Below, piece by piece: positions 35,659-44,975 of a DNA stretch of 64,000 nucleotides. The stretch covers positions 124,001 through 188,000 of the forward strand of contig NZ_FOFL01000004.1 in the NCBI RefSeq assembly GCF_900110945.1. The letters run 5' to 3'. Both the position numbers and the translations under genes were made by a program. Each line of letters starts with the position of its first letter. Positions within the stretch are counted from its first letter, which is position 1. The notes under the pieces are model-generated. The model saw only the letters and a list, made by a program, of their open reading frames with translations. It was not told the origin of the DNA and did not search any database. Origin of the DNA: Devosia sp. YR412. GTDB lineage: Bacteria > Pseudomonadota > Alphaproteobacteria > Rhizobiales > Devosiaceae.

Positions 35659-36821
35659 CGCAGTTCATGTTCGACCAATGTGGTCCAGTAGCGTGCACCG
35701 GTGGCAATCGCCGCGTCGTTGAAGTCATAGCGCGAATTGTGGTGCAAGGCGCCATCCACCGCCGGACCATTGCCCAGCCAGACATAACATCCCGGCACGC
35801 GCCCACCGAATTCGGCAAAATCATCCCCGGCCGTCGAGGGCGGGAAGTCGGTGACGACGGGCTTGCCGGTTGCGGCCCGCGCTGCGGCCAGCGCTGCCGC
35901 CGTCGAGCCGGCGTCATTCACCACCGGCGGAATACGGCGCATGAAACTGTAGCTAGCACGGAGACCGAAGGTGCCGGCAATGCCCTGCGCCAGCTTGCCG
36001 ATCTCGGCCTCCAGCTGATCGCGCACCGTGGCGGTATAGGCCCGCGCCGTGCCGCCGATCCGCACATCGTCCGGAATGACATTGAGCGCCCGGAAATCGC
36101 CGCCGCTGATAGCGCAGGCACTGACCACCGCCGGTTGCAGCGGATCGACCACCCGCGCCACCACGGTGTGGATGGCCGTCAGGAAATGCGCCGCCGCCGT
36201 CATGGCATCCCGCCCCAGATGCGGCTTGGCACCATGCGTGCCGACGCCATGGAAGGTGACTTCCCAGCTATCCGACGAGGCCAGCTGCGGTCCGGCCACC
36301 ACCGCCATTTCGTTTGTCGCCAGCCCCGGCATATTGTGCAGGCCATAGACGGCATCAATTGGGAAACGCTCGAGGAAACCGTCCTCAAGCATCGCCTTGG
36401 CGCCACCGCGGCCCTCCTCGGCCGGCTGGAAGATGAAATGCACCGTGCCGGAAAACTGCCGCGTCCGCGCCAGATGCCGCGCCGCCGCCAGCAACATCAC
36501 CGTGTGCCCGTCGTGACCGCAGGCATGCATGGTATTGGGTGTGCCGGACTTATAGGCCACCTCGCCCAGTTCGGGCATGGCCAGCGCATCCATATCGGCC
36601 CGCAGGGCGATGCTGCGCGTCCCGCCCCCCACTCGCAGCGTGCCGACGACCCCAGTCTTGCCCAACCCGCGATGCACTTCAATGCCGGCCTCAGCCAATA
36701 GGTCAGCCACGATCTGGCTGGTGCGAACCTCCTCGAAACCCAGTTCGGGATGCGCATGCAGGTCCTGCCGCAGAGCGATCATCGCCTCGAGTTCGAATGG
36801 ATCGTTGTCGCCGTGGGTCAT
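35655..36821 (-). CDS. M20 family amidohydrolase (hippurate hydrolase type)
   Basis: Zinc- or manganese-dependent amidohydrolase removing N-acyl groups, 388 residues. Seen: LRQDLHAHPELGFEE at the start, ALRADMDALAMPE, MHACGHDGHTVMLL (metal Cys and His), FQPAEEGRGGAKAM (catalytic Glu), YGLHNMPG, and a lid domain (~180-290) with GVGTHGAKPHLG. The motif set is that of hippurate/indole-acetyl-amino-acid hydrolases (M20D) rather than dipeptidases. It converges on the nucleoside hydrolase and is divergent from the phosphoribosyltransferase, separated by 75 bp. Confidence 0.9.
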   Translation of the reverse strand: MTHGDNDPFELEAMIALRQDLHAHPELGFEEVRTSQIVADLLAEAGIEVHRGLGKTGVVGTLRVGGGTRSIALRADMDALAMPELGEVAYKSGTPNTMHACGHDGHTVMLLAAARHLARTRQFSGTVHFIFQPAEEGRGGAKAMLEDGFLERFPIDAVYGLHNMPGLATNEMAVVAGPQLASSDSWEVTFHGVGTHGAKPHLGRDAMTAAAHFLTAIHTVVARVVDPLQPAVVSACAISGGDFRALNVIPDDVRIGGTARAYTATVRDQLEAEIGKLAQGIAGTFGLRASYSFMRRIPPVVNDAGSTAAALAAARAATGKPVVTDFPPSTAGDDFAEFGGRVPGCYVWLGNGPAVDGALHHNSRYDFNDAAIATGARYWTTLVEHELR

Positions 36822-36896
36822 GGGTTGCTAAGCTCTTGAAAACGCTCCACGGCTATAGCATCCGGCGGTGTCCGCCGCCCAGCAAGGAAACCGCCT

Positions 36897-37595
36897 TTGC
36901 CACTTCTCCCCCATCAATTCTGGCAAACCATTGATCCGGCAGGATCGCATGATGCCGCGCCGTCCGTGGGCTTTGCCGACAGTTATCCCGCCACCCTGCC
37001 CGACGGAAGCCAACTGCTGCTGCCCATTCGCGTGCTGCCCGGCGACGGCACCAAAGCCGTCGCATCGCTAATCATCAACCAGGCCAGCTTTGCCGTGGAG
37101 GATGCCATCTCCGCCGCCCTTGCCGAGCTGTTGCGCGCCTATGCACCCGATGTGATCATCGGCGTGCCGACACTGGGCCTGCCGCTGGCCAACAACGTGG
37201 CCCGTCGCCTTGGCCATGCCCGCATGGTCGCCCTGGGGACCTCTCGGAAATTTTGGTATCGCGACGAGCTGTCGGCGCCCCTGTCGTCGATCACCAGCCC
37301 GAACCAGCAAAAGACCATCTACCTCGATCCGCGCTCCCTGCCCCTGCTCGACGGCAAGCGTATCGTCGTCGTGGACGATGTCATCAGTTCGGGCACATCC
37401 ATGAGCGCCGTGCTGCAACTGCTCAAAACCGCTGCCATAGACCCGGTCGCCATCGGCTGCGCCATGCTGCAGGGCACGCGCTGGCAAACCGACCTTAGAG
37501 ATTGGCGCGACCGTGTTGTAGCGCCACTCGCCTCGCCGAGGCTCGAAAAAGCTGGAAACGACCATTGGCAGGTAGAAGGCACCGCAGTCGCGTAG
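36897..37595 (+). CDS. Type I phosphoribosyltransferase
   Basis: Transfers phosphoribosyl groups from PRPP to a base, 232 residues. Seen: the PRPP-binding motif RIVVVDDVISSGTSM (~158-172), IIGVPTLGLPLANNVARRLG (the PPi loop region) and RKFWYRDELSAPLSS (flexible loop). It resembles adenine/xanthine-type salvage enzymes, but with an N-terminal extension (~1-45). TTG start with AAGGAAA upstream; no ATG gives a better length. Next to nucleoside hydrolase and deaminases it fits purine-base salvage. Confidence 0.82.
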   Translation: MPLLPHQFWQTIDPAGSHDAAPSVGFADSYPATLPDGSQLLLPIRVLPGDGTKAVASLIINQASFAVEDAISAALAELLRAYAPDVIIGVPTLGLPLANNVARRLGHARMVALGTSRKFWYRDELSAPLSSITSPNQQKTIYLDPRSLPLLDGKRIVVVDDVISSGTSMSAVLQLLKTAAIDPVAIGCAMLQGTRWQTDLRDWRDRVVAPLASPRLEKAGNDHWQVEGTAVA

Positions 37596-37636
37596 CCGCT
37601 TCTCGAGCACCAAATTCCGTATTGTATATTTTAGTC

Positions 37637-37647
37637 TTGTATTACAA
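37637..37647. promoter_or_regulatory. GntR/FadR-type operator before the M14 peptidase gene
   Basis: TTGTATTACAA is a perfect fit to the TNGTnnnACNA pattern of FadR-subfamily GntR operators. It lies 75 nt before the start codon and a few bases after a -10-like TATATT at 37625-37630. The same site in reverse complement form (TTGTAATACAA) stands at 41081. Confidence 0.65.
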
Positions 37648-37722
37648 ACTCTGTGGGTCAGGCGTCGTTCATGCCTGTCCGCAGCGCTCGCAGGCGCCCC
37701 CCTCCCCTCGAAAGGACGCCTC

Positions 37723-39399
37723 ATGGCCAAGGTCGATATTGCCTTCGACACCTACTATACCTACGACGAAATGACGGTGCATCTACAGGCGCTGGCCGCG
37801 GCTTACCCCAAGCTTGCAACGCTCACCTCCGTCGCGAAGTCGCATCGCGGCCGCGATGTCTGGCTGATGGAAATCACCAATCCCGATACCGGTCCGGGCC
37901 TGGAAAAACCGGGCTTTTACATCGACGCCCAGATCCATGCCGAAGAGCATGCGACCAGCGCAACGGCGCTTTATGGGATCTGGTACATCCTCTCCAATTA
38001 CGGCACAGACGAGGAAGTCACCCGGCTGGTCGACAGCCAGGTGTTCTATGTGCTGCCGCGCATCAATCCCGATGGTGCCGAACTCTCGCTGGTGGAACCC
38101 TATCATCCCTGGTGCGGCAATGGCCGCTTCCTGCCCGGCGAAGATCGCCTGGAAGGCCTGATCCCGCAGGACATCAATGGCGATGGCTATATCGTCAACA
38201 TGCGCGTGCCCGACCCCACTGGCGAATGGAAGAAGTCCGAGCGTGATCCGCGCCTCATGGTGCAGCGGGAACCGGGCGAGGAAGGTGGGCAATATTTCCG
38301 CGTCTATCCCGAGGGCCTGATCCGCAATTATGACGGCGTGCATGTCAAGATCGAGAAGCAGGAAGACGGCAATATGAACCGTAACTTCCCGATCAACTGG
38401 TCGCCGCAGGAATATGGCTCGGGCGCCTATCCTTTCTCCGAACCAGAAGCCATGGCGATGGGCAAGTTGGTGCTGGATCACCCCAATATCTGCGGCATGT
38501 GCGCCTATCACACCCATGGCGGCATCATCCTGCGCCCGTCGATGCTGAAATACGACGCCGACATGAGCCCGCGCGATCTGGCGCTGTACAAGGATCTCGG
38601 TGGCGTCGGCACCCGGCTCACTGGCTATCCGGTAATCTCGACCTATGAGGATTTCACACCCGACAAGACCAAGGGCCGCCATGGCAGCCTCAAGGACTGG
38701 GTCTATGAAGAACTGGGAATCATCTGCTTTTCGACCGAACTGTGGGACATGGAGCGCACCGCCGGCGTCGACAAGAAGGGCTTTCTCAATCTCGGGCCGC
38801 GCGACGCCGATACCCAGCAGAAGGTCTTCGACTGGGTGATCGACAATGTCGGCGAAAAGGGTTTCCGCGACTGGGAGCATTTCGACCATCCCCAGTTGGG
38901 GCCGGTGGAAGTCGGCGGCATGGTCTATATCTGGAGCTATCGCAATCCGCCGGGCAAGCTGCTCGAGGAAATCTGCCACAACAACACAATGTTCAACCTG
39001 CGGCACGCTGCAGCGGCGCCGCAGGTCAAGGTCGACAAGTTCACCGTAGAAGCGCTCGGCGCCGATCTCTACAAGGTCTCGGCCGTAATCGCCAACCATG
39101 GCTATCTGCCCACGAACCTGTCGGACGTGGCCATCGAGAACAAGGTGGCCAAGCCTGTGACCATCACGCTGGACCTGGAAAATGCCAGCCTGGTGATCAA
39201 TCCGCAGAAGCAGGATCTGGGCAACCTGGCTGGCCGCAACGAGCGCAAGTTCAACTGGTCGAACTGGGGCCCGCAATGGTCGCCAACTGCCAAGCCGGTC
39301 GAATGGCTGGTCAAGGCCAATGGCCCGGGCGCCAAGGTGACGGCCATTGCCGCTTCGGAAAAGGGCGGCACACATCGGGTCAGTCAAGCACTCGGCTGA
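37723..39399 (+). CDS. M14 family zinc carboxypeptidase
   Basis: Cytoplasmic or secreted zinc peptidase of the M14 family, 558 residues, no obvious signal peptide. Seen: YYTYDEMTVHLQALAAAYP (typical N-terminus), the zinc site QIHAEEHATS (HxxE), PRINPDGAE, NMNRNFPINW (substrate-binding Asn-Arg), the third zinc ligand in AYHTHGG, and the catalytic Glu in FSTELWD. A C-terminal ~150 residues form an extra beta domain. It is the right boundary of the purine region and has its own FadR-type operator, the same as the transporter genes downstream, so it probably belongs to the peptide-like catabolic regulon. Confidence 0.9.
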   Translation: MAKVDIAFDTYYTYDEMTVHLQALAAAYPKLATLTSVAKSHRGRDVWLMEITNPDTGPGLEKPGFYIDAQIHAEEHATSATALYGIWYILSNYGTDEEVTRLVDSQVFYVLPRINPDGAELSLVEPYHPWCGNGRFLPGEDRLEGLIPQDINGDGYIVNMRVPDPTGEWKKSERDPRLMVQREPGEEGGQYFRVYPEGLIRNYDGVHVKIEKQEDGNMNRNFPINWSPQEYGSGAYPFSEPEAMAMGKLVLDHPNICGMCAYHTHGGIILRPSMLKYDADMSPRDLALYKDLGGVGTRLTGYPVISTYEDFTPDKTKGRHGSLKDWVYEELGIICFSTELWDMERTAGVDKKGFLNLGPRDADTQQKVFDWVIDNVGEKGFRDWEHFDHPQLGPVEVGGMVYIWSYRNPPGKLLEEICHNNTMFNLRHAAAAPQVKVDKFTVEALGADLYKVSAVIANHGYLPTNLSDVAIENKVAKPVTITLDLENASLVINPQKQDLGNLAGRNERKFNWSNWGPQWSPTAKPVEWLVKANGPGAKVTAIAASEKGGTHRVSQALG

Positions 39400-39418
39400 T
39401 CCCAGCCAATGCAATGAC

Positions 39419-39447
39419 AAAAAAGGGCCGGCGCGAGCCGGCCCTTT
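39419..39447. terminator. Bidirectional terminator
   Basis: AAAGGGCCGGC-GCGA-GCCGGCCCTTT, a perfect 11-bp stem. On the minus strand it is followed by a run of six T, on the plus strand by TTTCATTT. It sits between the convergent M14 peptidase and binding-protein genes and serves both. Confidence 0.88.
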
Positions 39448-39476
39448 CATTTGCCCTGCCTAAGGCTGGTCGTGAG

Positions 39477-41024
39477 TTACTTGAGCTTCGCGGTCCAGGC
39501 CTCGATCGCTTCGTCACGACGCGGCTCCCATTCGATACGGCTCGAAACACCATAGAAGTCGGGCTGGAAGTAGAGGAAAATCCACGGCGCATCGTCGTGG
39601 AAAATCTTGAGCATCTCGTCGACCACGACACGTTCCGCCTCGGGATCGCGGATGCCCGACAGGCTGTCCCAGCGGGTCTGCCATTCCTGGTTGAACCACA
39701 TGCCGTTATTGACCGGCACATCGCGCGATGGGAATAGCGACATGTCATAGATGGCGCTCCAGGTGGCGCCGCCCTGCCCGATGAAGAACAGAGGACCGGC
39801 CTTATGTTCGCGCGCCAGCGGCGAGAACAGGGTCATTTCCATCAGGTCATTGGTGGTTTCGACGCCGATATCGCTCAGATACTGGGCGATGGCCTGCTGC
39901 ACTGCACTGTCATTGAGGTACCGGCCCTGCGGTCCCTGCATGTCGAGGGTGAAGCGAACGCCATTGGCATCGCGCGGGAAGCCGGCGGCGTCGAGCGCGG
40001 CTTCAGCCGCATCGGGATCGTAGGGATAGGGCTCGATGCTGGGATCGCCCAAGTTCGCAGGACCATTGGCGCGGACGCATTCGGTGCCGAGTAGCTGCTG
40101 GCAGATGGTTGGCACGTCGACAGCCATGTTAAGGGCGCGGCGCACCTCGACATTCTTGATGGCATCGCCACCCGGGGTGCCATCGAAGGCGCCGGAGAAA
40201 TTGAAGCCGACGAACATGCGGCGCGTGCCGGCGACCGACTTCACCGTCGCATAGCCGGTGCTGTCGATGGCGTCGGCCTGGTCGGGCGGAATATTGGTGG
40301 CGATATCGACATTGCCGGCGATGAGTTCAGCGGTCCGGGTACTGGATTCCGGAACGACGCGGAAAATCACCTTGTCGAAAGGCACTTCACCGAGGGTCCA
40401 GTTCGGGTTCTTCTCCAGAACCACGCGGTCGGCGCGAACCCATTCGACCAGCTTGTAGGGACCCGAGGCGACGGGCGCGACCGCAGCTTCTTCGACGGTC
40501 AGCTTTTCGTAGCTGTCCTTGCAGTGAATGAAAATCTTGGCGGCCATGCCGGGTACGGTCGAGGAATAGCCTTTGAGCTGCATTACCGCCGTATTGCCCT
40601 CTTCGACGCGGGCGCCGACAAAGCCGATCGATGAATAGACGAAGCCGGGCGTATGGCCGATGAACTTGTTGGCCGGGTCGGCGGCGCGGGTGAAGGAATA
40701 GACGACGTCCTCGGCATCGAGTGTCTCGCCATCTTCGCACATCAGGCCGTCGCGGATCTTGAACGAGATTTCCGTGCCTTCGTCATTCCACGCATAGCTT
40801 TCGGCGAAGTTTGGCACGATTTCACCCTGCGGCGTAACGCTGAGCAGCGTACCCCAGAGATGGCTGGCGACATTGATCGATGTCGCCTGGTTGAGCATGT
40901 CCGGCTCGAGCGATTCAACATCGACCGATTGGGCAATCACCAGCGTTCCTGCATCGGCCTGAGCGAAAGCCGGCCAGCAACTGGCCGCCAGTAGCAGCGC
41001 GCAAGCGCTTATCCTCTTGAGCAT
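39477..41024 (-). CDS. Family 5 ABC substrate-binding protein (copy 3)
   Basis: Periplasmic oligopeptide/opine-type binding protein, 515 residues, with signal peptide (~1-22, FAQA). Seen: EPDMLNQATSINVASHLWGTL opening, DGLMCEDGETLDAEDVVYSF, the IHCKDSYEKLTVEEAA stretch shared with two other copies at 46020 and 47818, TRTAELIAGNVDI, and FLYFQPDFYGVSSR near the end. Six cysteines recur in similar places, suggesting disulfides. Start ATG 41024 follows AAAAGGGGA. It has its own promoter and FadR-type operator, downstream of a Gfo/Idh gene. Confidence 0.92.
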   Translation of the reverse strand: MLKRISACALLLAASCWPAFAQADAGTLVIAQSVDVESLEPDMLNQATSINVASHLWGTLLSVTPQGEIVPNFAESYAWNDEGTEISFKIRDGLMCEDGETLDAEDVVYSFTRAADPANKFIGHTPGFVYSSIGFVGARVEEGNTAVMQLKGYSSTVPGMAAKIFIHCKDSYEKLTVEEAAVAPVASGPYKLVEWVRADRVVLEKNPNWTLGEVPFDKVIFRVVPESSTRTAELIAGNVDIATNIPPDQADAIDSTGYATVKSVAGTRRMFVGFNFSGAFDGTPGGDAIKNVEVRRALNMAVDVPTICQQLLGTECVRANGPANLGDPSIEPYPYDPDAAEAALDAAGFPRDANGVRFTLDMQGPQGRYLNDSAVQQAIAQYLSDIGVETTNDLMEMTLFSPLAREHKAGPLFFIGQGGATWSAIYDMSLFPSRDVPVNNGMWFNQEWQTRWDSLSGIRDPEAERVVVDEMLKIFHDDAPWIFLYFQPDFYGVSSRIEWEPRRDEAIEAWTAKLK

Positions 41025-41073
41025 TTTCGTCCCCTTTTGCCATTCCACGAGAAGTCATCCATCGCCGAGCAAC

Positions 41074-41096
41074 GCTAATCTTGTAATACAATTAGC
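41074..41096. promoter_or_regulatory. GntR/FadR-type operator before binding-protein copy 3
   Basis: TTGTAATACAA at 41081-41091 fits TNGTnnnACNA, and outer arms GCTAAT (41074-41079) and ATTAGC (41091-41096) extend the symmetry. It sits 11-33 bp downstream of the predicted start site of the adjacent promoter, a position suited to repression. Confidence 0.75.
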
Positions 41097-41113
41097 ATGT
41101 CTAACGTAGTGCG

Positions 41114-41143
41114 ATAGTGATGATGGCAGATTGATGCTGTCAA
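41114..41143 (-). promoter_or_regulatory. Promoter of binding-protein copy 3
   Basis: On the minus strand a perfect TTGACA (positions 41143-41138), 18 bp, then CACTAT (positions 41119-41114). It gives this gene expression independent of the upstream operon. Confidence 0.5.
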
Positions 41144-41164
41144 GGGAGACTGCACGCAGGTGTG

Positions 41165-42208
41165 CTAGCTCAAAAGGCGCGCCAGACCATTGCGCTCGTA
41201 GAAATCGGCCATGGTCACCGCTGCGCCGGTCTGGCTGCTCTCTATGCCGGCAAAGCACAGGCTGAGCGAACGCAGGTGATCGCGACCATCACAGGGTGGT
41301 GGCCTGCCATTCCGGACGGCGGTGATGAACTCGGCCAGCAAGGCCACGCTATCGTCGTAATAGGGCGCAGCTTCGGCAGTTTCGACCGGGATCAGTTCAG
41401 GATCGGCGCTGCGAGCATAGGCAAGGTCTGAATGGAGCTTCCGCTGCACCAGGATGCCCTCGGCGCAATCGACGCGCCATTCAAAATTATAGACGTTCCA
41501 GCCGCCCGACCATGTGCCGTGGTAATTGACCTCGACGCCGCCTTCGAGACCGAGCAGGCAGTTCACATTGGCATCGTGGGCATACATGCTCCACGGCGGG
41601 TTCCATTCCCGGCAGGCAATGGTCTCTACCTCACGGCCATGCACGAAACGGATCAGATCCAGGTGGTGGATGGTCTGCTCGAGCATCATCGGATGCTCCA
41701 TTTCGAGAGGATAGCGGTTGATGCCCGGACGTTTGCCATTGCGGTTGGTGCGATAGTTAAACTGCCCGAAGCCTACCTGCCCCAACCGTTCGCCGGTGAG
41801 CCACTGGCGCATGGTCTGGTTGACCGGCAGGTAACGGAAGTTGAGGCCGACGCTCATCGGCAGGCCCGATGCATCGGCCATGTCGACGATGGCAGCCGCA
41901 TCGGCCAGGGTGGTGGCTAGAGGCTTCTCGGCCATAATAGGCAGGCCGGCGTCGAACAGGCGGCGCATCTGGGCGAGATGGCCATCCGGTGGTGTTACCA
42001 GGATGACGGCATCGTAAAACCCGGCGGCCAAGGCCGCTTCCACGTTGGTAAAAGCCGGTGTTTCGGGGTTCTCAGCCGCATAGAGGTCAAGCGATGCCTG
42101 GCTGGGATCGACGACGGCACCAGTGATGACACAGTCGGACATCTTAACGACCTTGCCCCACATGCGACCGCGCGTACCGGCACCCAATTGCAGAACGGTG
42201 AATGCCAT
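41165..42208 (-). CDS. Gfo/Idh/MocA family oxidoreductase (copy A)
   Basis: NAD(P)-dependent dehydrogenase of the glucose-fructose oxidoreductase family, 347 residues. Seen: N-terminal Rossmann fold VLQLGAGTRGRMWG, EKPLA (the conserved Lys), GLNFRYLPVNQTMRQW and the catalytic HHLDLIRFVHG. It is clearly paralogous to the protein at 49374: both contain PxWSMYAxDANV, VNYxGTW and FEWRxxCA in the same order. In both cases a family 5 binding-protein gene follows directly. The substrate is unknown; family members oxidise sugars, inositols, or act on glycosidic bonds by a redox route. Confidence 0.9.
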   Translation of the reverse strand: MAFTVLQLGAGTRGRMWGKVVKMSDCVITGAVVDPSQASLDLYAAENPETPAFTNVEAALAAGFYDAVILVTPPDGHLAQMRRLFDAGLPIMAEKPLATTLADAAAIVDMADASGLPMSVGLNFRYLPVNQTMRQWLTGERLGQVGFGQFNYRTNRNGKRPGINRYPLEMEHPMMLEQTIHHLDLIRFVHGREVETIACREWNPPWSMYAHDANVNCLLGLEGGVEVNYHGTWSGGWNVYNFEWRVDCAEGILVQRKLHSDLAYARSADPELIPVETAEAAPYYDDSVALLAEFITAVRNGRPPPCDGRDHLRSLSLCFAGIESSQTGAAVTMADFYERNGLARLLS

Positions 42209-42217
42209 CAGTGCCTC

Positions 42218-42943
42218 TCAGGCTGCAGTGTCTATGGCCTGGGACATGTCCCAGGCGTTGAGGCGCTGACCGTTGAGGTCGGGATGACGTCGCTCGGCAA
42301 GGGCAACAAAGGCCGAGGTCAGCATCATCGGATCGACCCATTTGGTCTTGAGCTCGGCGGAATAGTTCCGCTCCGACATCGGGGTCTGCATATACATGCC
42401 GGGCGTGATGGTATTGGATTGGATACCCACGGCCGCACCTTCCGCCGCCAGCGATTGCGAAAAGCCTTCCAGCGCATGCTTGGCCGCGCAATAGGCCGTC
42501 TCATTGGCAAAGCCCTGGATGCCCGAGCGAGACGAAACGAAGATCATGGCGCCGCCGCCATTGGCTACCATGCCCGGCCAGACGGCATGGGCCAGCTGAT
42601 AACCGGCCTGAAGACCGACGTTTACCGTCTTGAAGAAGCTGGCAAAATCCTCATCAACGAAGGGCTTTTCGATCAGGATCGCCGCATTGTGCACCAGCGT
42701 GGTCACCGGTCCGGTGATGGCCAGCGCCCGGTCAATGGCCTGCTGGGTTGCCGTCGCATCGGACAGGTCTACAGCGATACCTTCGGCGCGTCCGTCGCAG
42801 GCCGCAACAACCTGCTGCAGGCCTTCGGCATTGTAGTCCATCAGGACAAGCTTTGCCCCGGACGCGGCGTAGCGGCGGGCAATGGCGGCGCCGAGACCTT
42901 GCGCCGCGCCGGTGACGACAATGCGCTGTTCGCCAAGGTTCAT
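42218..42943 (-). CDS. Short-chain dehydrogenase/reductase
   Basis: Classical SDR, 241 residues. Seen: cofactor motif TGAAQGLG (~12-19), an Asp at ~36 after the second strand that points to NAD rather than NADP, NNAG-equivalent VHNAAIL, Ser at SSRSGIQG and catalytic YCAAKHALE. It overlaps the upstream Gfo/Idh gene by 4 bp and is followed 9 bp later by another, suggesting sequential redox steps on a hydroxylated substrate. Confidence 0.92.
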   Translation of the reverse strand: MNLGEQRIVVTGAAQGLGAAIARRYAASGAKLVLMDYNAEGLQQVVAACDGRAEGIAVDLSDATATQQAIDRALAITGPVTTLVHNAAILIEKPFVDEDFASFFKTVNVGLQAGYQLAHAVWPGMVANGGGAMIFVSSRSGIQGFANETAYCAAKHALEGFSQSLAAEGAAVGIQSNTITPGMYMQTPMSERNYSAELKTKWVDPMMLTSAFVALAERRHPDLNGQRLNAWDMSQAIDTAA

Positions 42944-44019
42944 TTGCCGGTTTCCGCCGGCAGGTCGACCCAGGCCCGGCTCTTGGTGGACTGCTTTACG
43001 GCATCGAGCACCAGCTGATTGGCCAGACCGTCATGGAAGGTGGCGCCACGCCGGAGCGACCGCCCCTCGGCGATCGCCGCCGACATTTCCTGCAGGGCCG
43101 CGACAACCGAGACATTCCAGATGCCCTTGTTGACGCCCGGCAGGCGGGCATTGGGATCGTCGACGGTGATATCCACGAAGCTGCCGCCCGCCTTGGCGTA
43201 GAGGAGCTTTTCGTCGCCATTGTCGAGCAGGATGGTGCCCTTGGAGCCGAAGACCTGCGTCAGATTGCCGATATTATTGGCGGCAACGCCACTCATGAAC
43301 ACCTGGACGCGGGCGCCGCTATTCATGGCCATGGTGAAATAGGAGACGTCATCCGCCGTCGCCGTCCAGGGCTCGTTGGTCACCTTGTCCAGGCGATTGG
43401 GGATCACGGTGAGCGCTTCCCCGACCACCGAAGCGACCGGACCGAGCCACCAGCGGATCATGTCCACCTGATGGCTGCCATTGGCGCCGAGGCGACCGCC
43501 GCCCTGCTCGGCCAATGACCACCAGTCGCCCTTGGGACGCGAGGCGGGATTGGCCCAGGAGGCGCCGATATTGGCGATATTGACGTGGCGGATCTCGCCG
43601 AGGTCGCCCTCTGCGATCATCTCGGCCACTTTAGCGCGGTTGGGATTGAACCGCATTTCATGGTCCAGCATATGCAGCCGGCCGAGGCCCTCCGCCTTGT
43701 CGAGCATGGCGCGCGCCTCGGCCGCATCCATCGCCGTCGGCTTTTCGCAGACCACATGGGCGCCCTGCTCCAGCGCCGCCAGCGTCATCGGGGCATGGGT
43801 GACTGTCGGCGTGGCGATGAGCACCAGGTCGAACCGATGACTGTCCAGCATTGTCCGCCAGTCGGCATAGGCATTAGGCACGCCAAAAGCCGTTGCGGCC
43901 GACTGGGCGCTTTCGAGCCGACCCGAGGCGATCGCAACGACCTCGGCACCCGGCACATGCTTGAGCGCAGGCAGATAGGCGTCACGCGCAAAACTTGCGC
44001 CGATGATTCCGACTTTCAT
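42940..44019 (-). CDS. Gfo/Idh/MocA family oxidoreductase (copy B)
   Basis: NAD(P)-dependent oxidoreductase, 359 residues, only distantly related to the two other copies. Seen: GIIGASFARDAYLPAL (Rossmann), VCEKPTAMDAAEA, LDHEMRFNPNRAKVAEM, and the catalytic region GANGSHQVDMIRWWLG. The C-terminal domain carries GSKGTILLDNGDEKLL, typical of the family. It starts 19 bp after the DppC-type permease gene and overlaps the SDR gene by 4 bp. Confidence 0.9.
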   Translation of the reverse strand: MKVGIIGASFARDAYLPALKHVPGAEVVAIASGRLESAQSAATAFGVPNAYADWRTMLDSHRFDLVLIATPTVTHAPMTLAALEQGAHVVCEKPTAMDAAEARAMLDKAEGLGRLHMLDHEMRFNPNRAKVAEMIAEGDLGEIRHVNIANIGASWANPASRPKGDWWSLAEQGGGRLGANGSHQVDMIRWWLGPVASVVGEALTVIPNRLDKVTNEPWTATADDVSYFTMAMNSGARVQVFMSGVAANNIGNLTQVFGSKGTILLDNGDEKLLYAKAGGSFVDITVDDPNARLPGVNKGIWNVSVVAALQEMSAAIAEGRSLRRGATFHDGLANQLVLDAVKQSTKSRAWVDLPAETGK

Positions 44020-44038
44020 TTTTTCTTACCTTGTTGGA

Positions 44039-44965
44039 TCAGCCGACCGTCTTGAGGCGCGGATCGAGGAAATCGCGCAGCCAGTCGCCGAGGATATTGA
44101 ACGAGAGAACCGTGCAGACGATGGCCAGGCCCGGGAACACGGCCAGCCACCACTTGTTGGCCATCAGCTGGTCGCGGCTGTCGGCCAACATGGCGCCCCA
44201 GGTCGGCACATTGGGCGGAACGCCCAGGCCTAGAAAGGACAGCGAGGCTTCTGACAGGATGACGCTGGCCACGTTGAACGAAGCGATGACGGTGAGCGGC
44301 GCCATGATATTGGGCAGGATGGTGCGGAAGATCACCGAGAAGGTGCTGTCGCCCAAGGCGCGTGCCGCCTCGACATATTCCTTTTCGCGCAGGGAGAGCG
44401 TCTGCGCGCGCACGATTCGCGCATAGGTCACCCACTGCCCAACCCCGAGCACCAGGATGATGTTGAAGACGCCCGGCCCCAGGATCACCAGGAACATGAT
44501 GGCCAGCAGGATGAAGGGAAAGGCCAGCTGGATGTCGCCAAGGCGCATGATGACGTCGTCGATCCAGCCGCCGAAATAGCCGGCCACCAGCCCGGCGACG
44601 ACGCCGATCGTGCCGCCGACCATGATGGCGAAGACGCCAACCATCAGCGAGATACGGGCGCCATAGAGCAGGCGCGACAGCACATCGCGGCCGAGCCCGT
44701 CGGTGCCCAGATAGAACATGGCATTGTTGCGCCCGCCCGCGGTCAGCGGATCGGCCAGGCGCAGCATGATGTTCTGCCGGTTCGGATCGAGCGGCGCGAT
44801 GGCCGGCCCGAAGATTGCGGCAAACAACACGCCGAGCAGGATGAACAGCGCGACCAGCGGCCACTTGGCAGCGACGAGGCTGCGCCAGGCGCGGCGAAAC
44901 TCCTTGCGGCGGTTGGACAAGGGAGGTGCTGCAGGACGGGCGGCAGTTACGGTATCGACGGCCAT
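44039..44965 (-). CDS. Peptide-type ABC transporter permease (DppC family)
   Basis: Inner-membrane permease, 308 residues. Seen: a cytoplasmic N-terminus (1-35), the OppC_N helix (~36-58), GTDGLGRDVLSRLLYG (hallmark of OppC/DppC), five further spans, and the EAA loop EYVEAARALGDSTFSVIFRT. It follows the DppB-type gene by 10 bp. No ATPase gene is in this operon or the rest of the window. Confidence 0.93.
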   Translation of the reverse strand: MAVDTVTAARPAAPPLSNRRKEFRRAWRSLVAAKWPLVALFILLGVLFAAIFGPAIAPLDPNRQNIMLRLADPLTAGGRNNAMFYLGTDGLGRDVLSRLLYGARISLMVGVFAIMVGGTIGVVAGLVAGYFGGWIDDVIMRLGDIQLAFPFILLAIMFLVILGPGVFNIILVLGVGQWVTYARIVRAQTLSLREKEYVEAARALGDSTFSVIFRTILPNIMAPLTVIASFNVASVILSEASLSFLGLGVPPNVPTWGAMLADSRDQLMANKWWLAVFPGLAIVCTVLSFNILGDWLRDFLDPRLKTVG

Positions 44966-44975
44966 GGTGCGGCTC

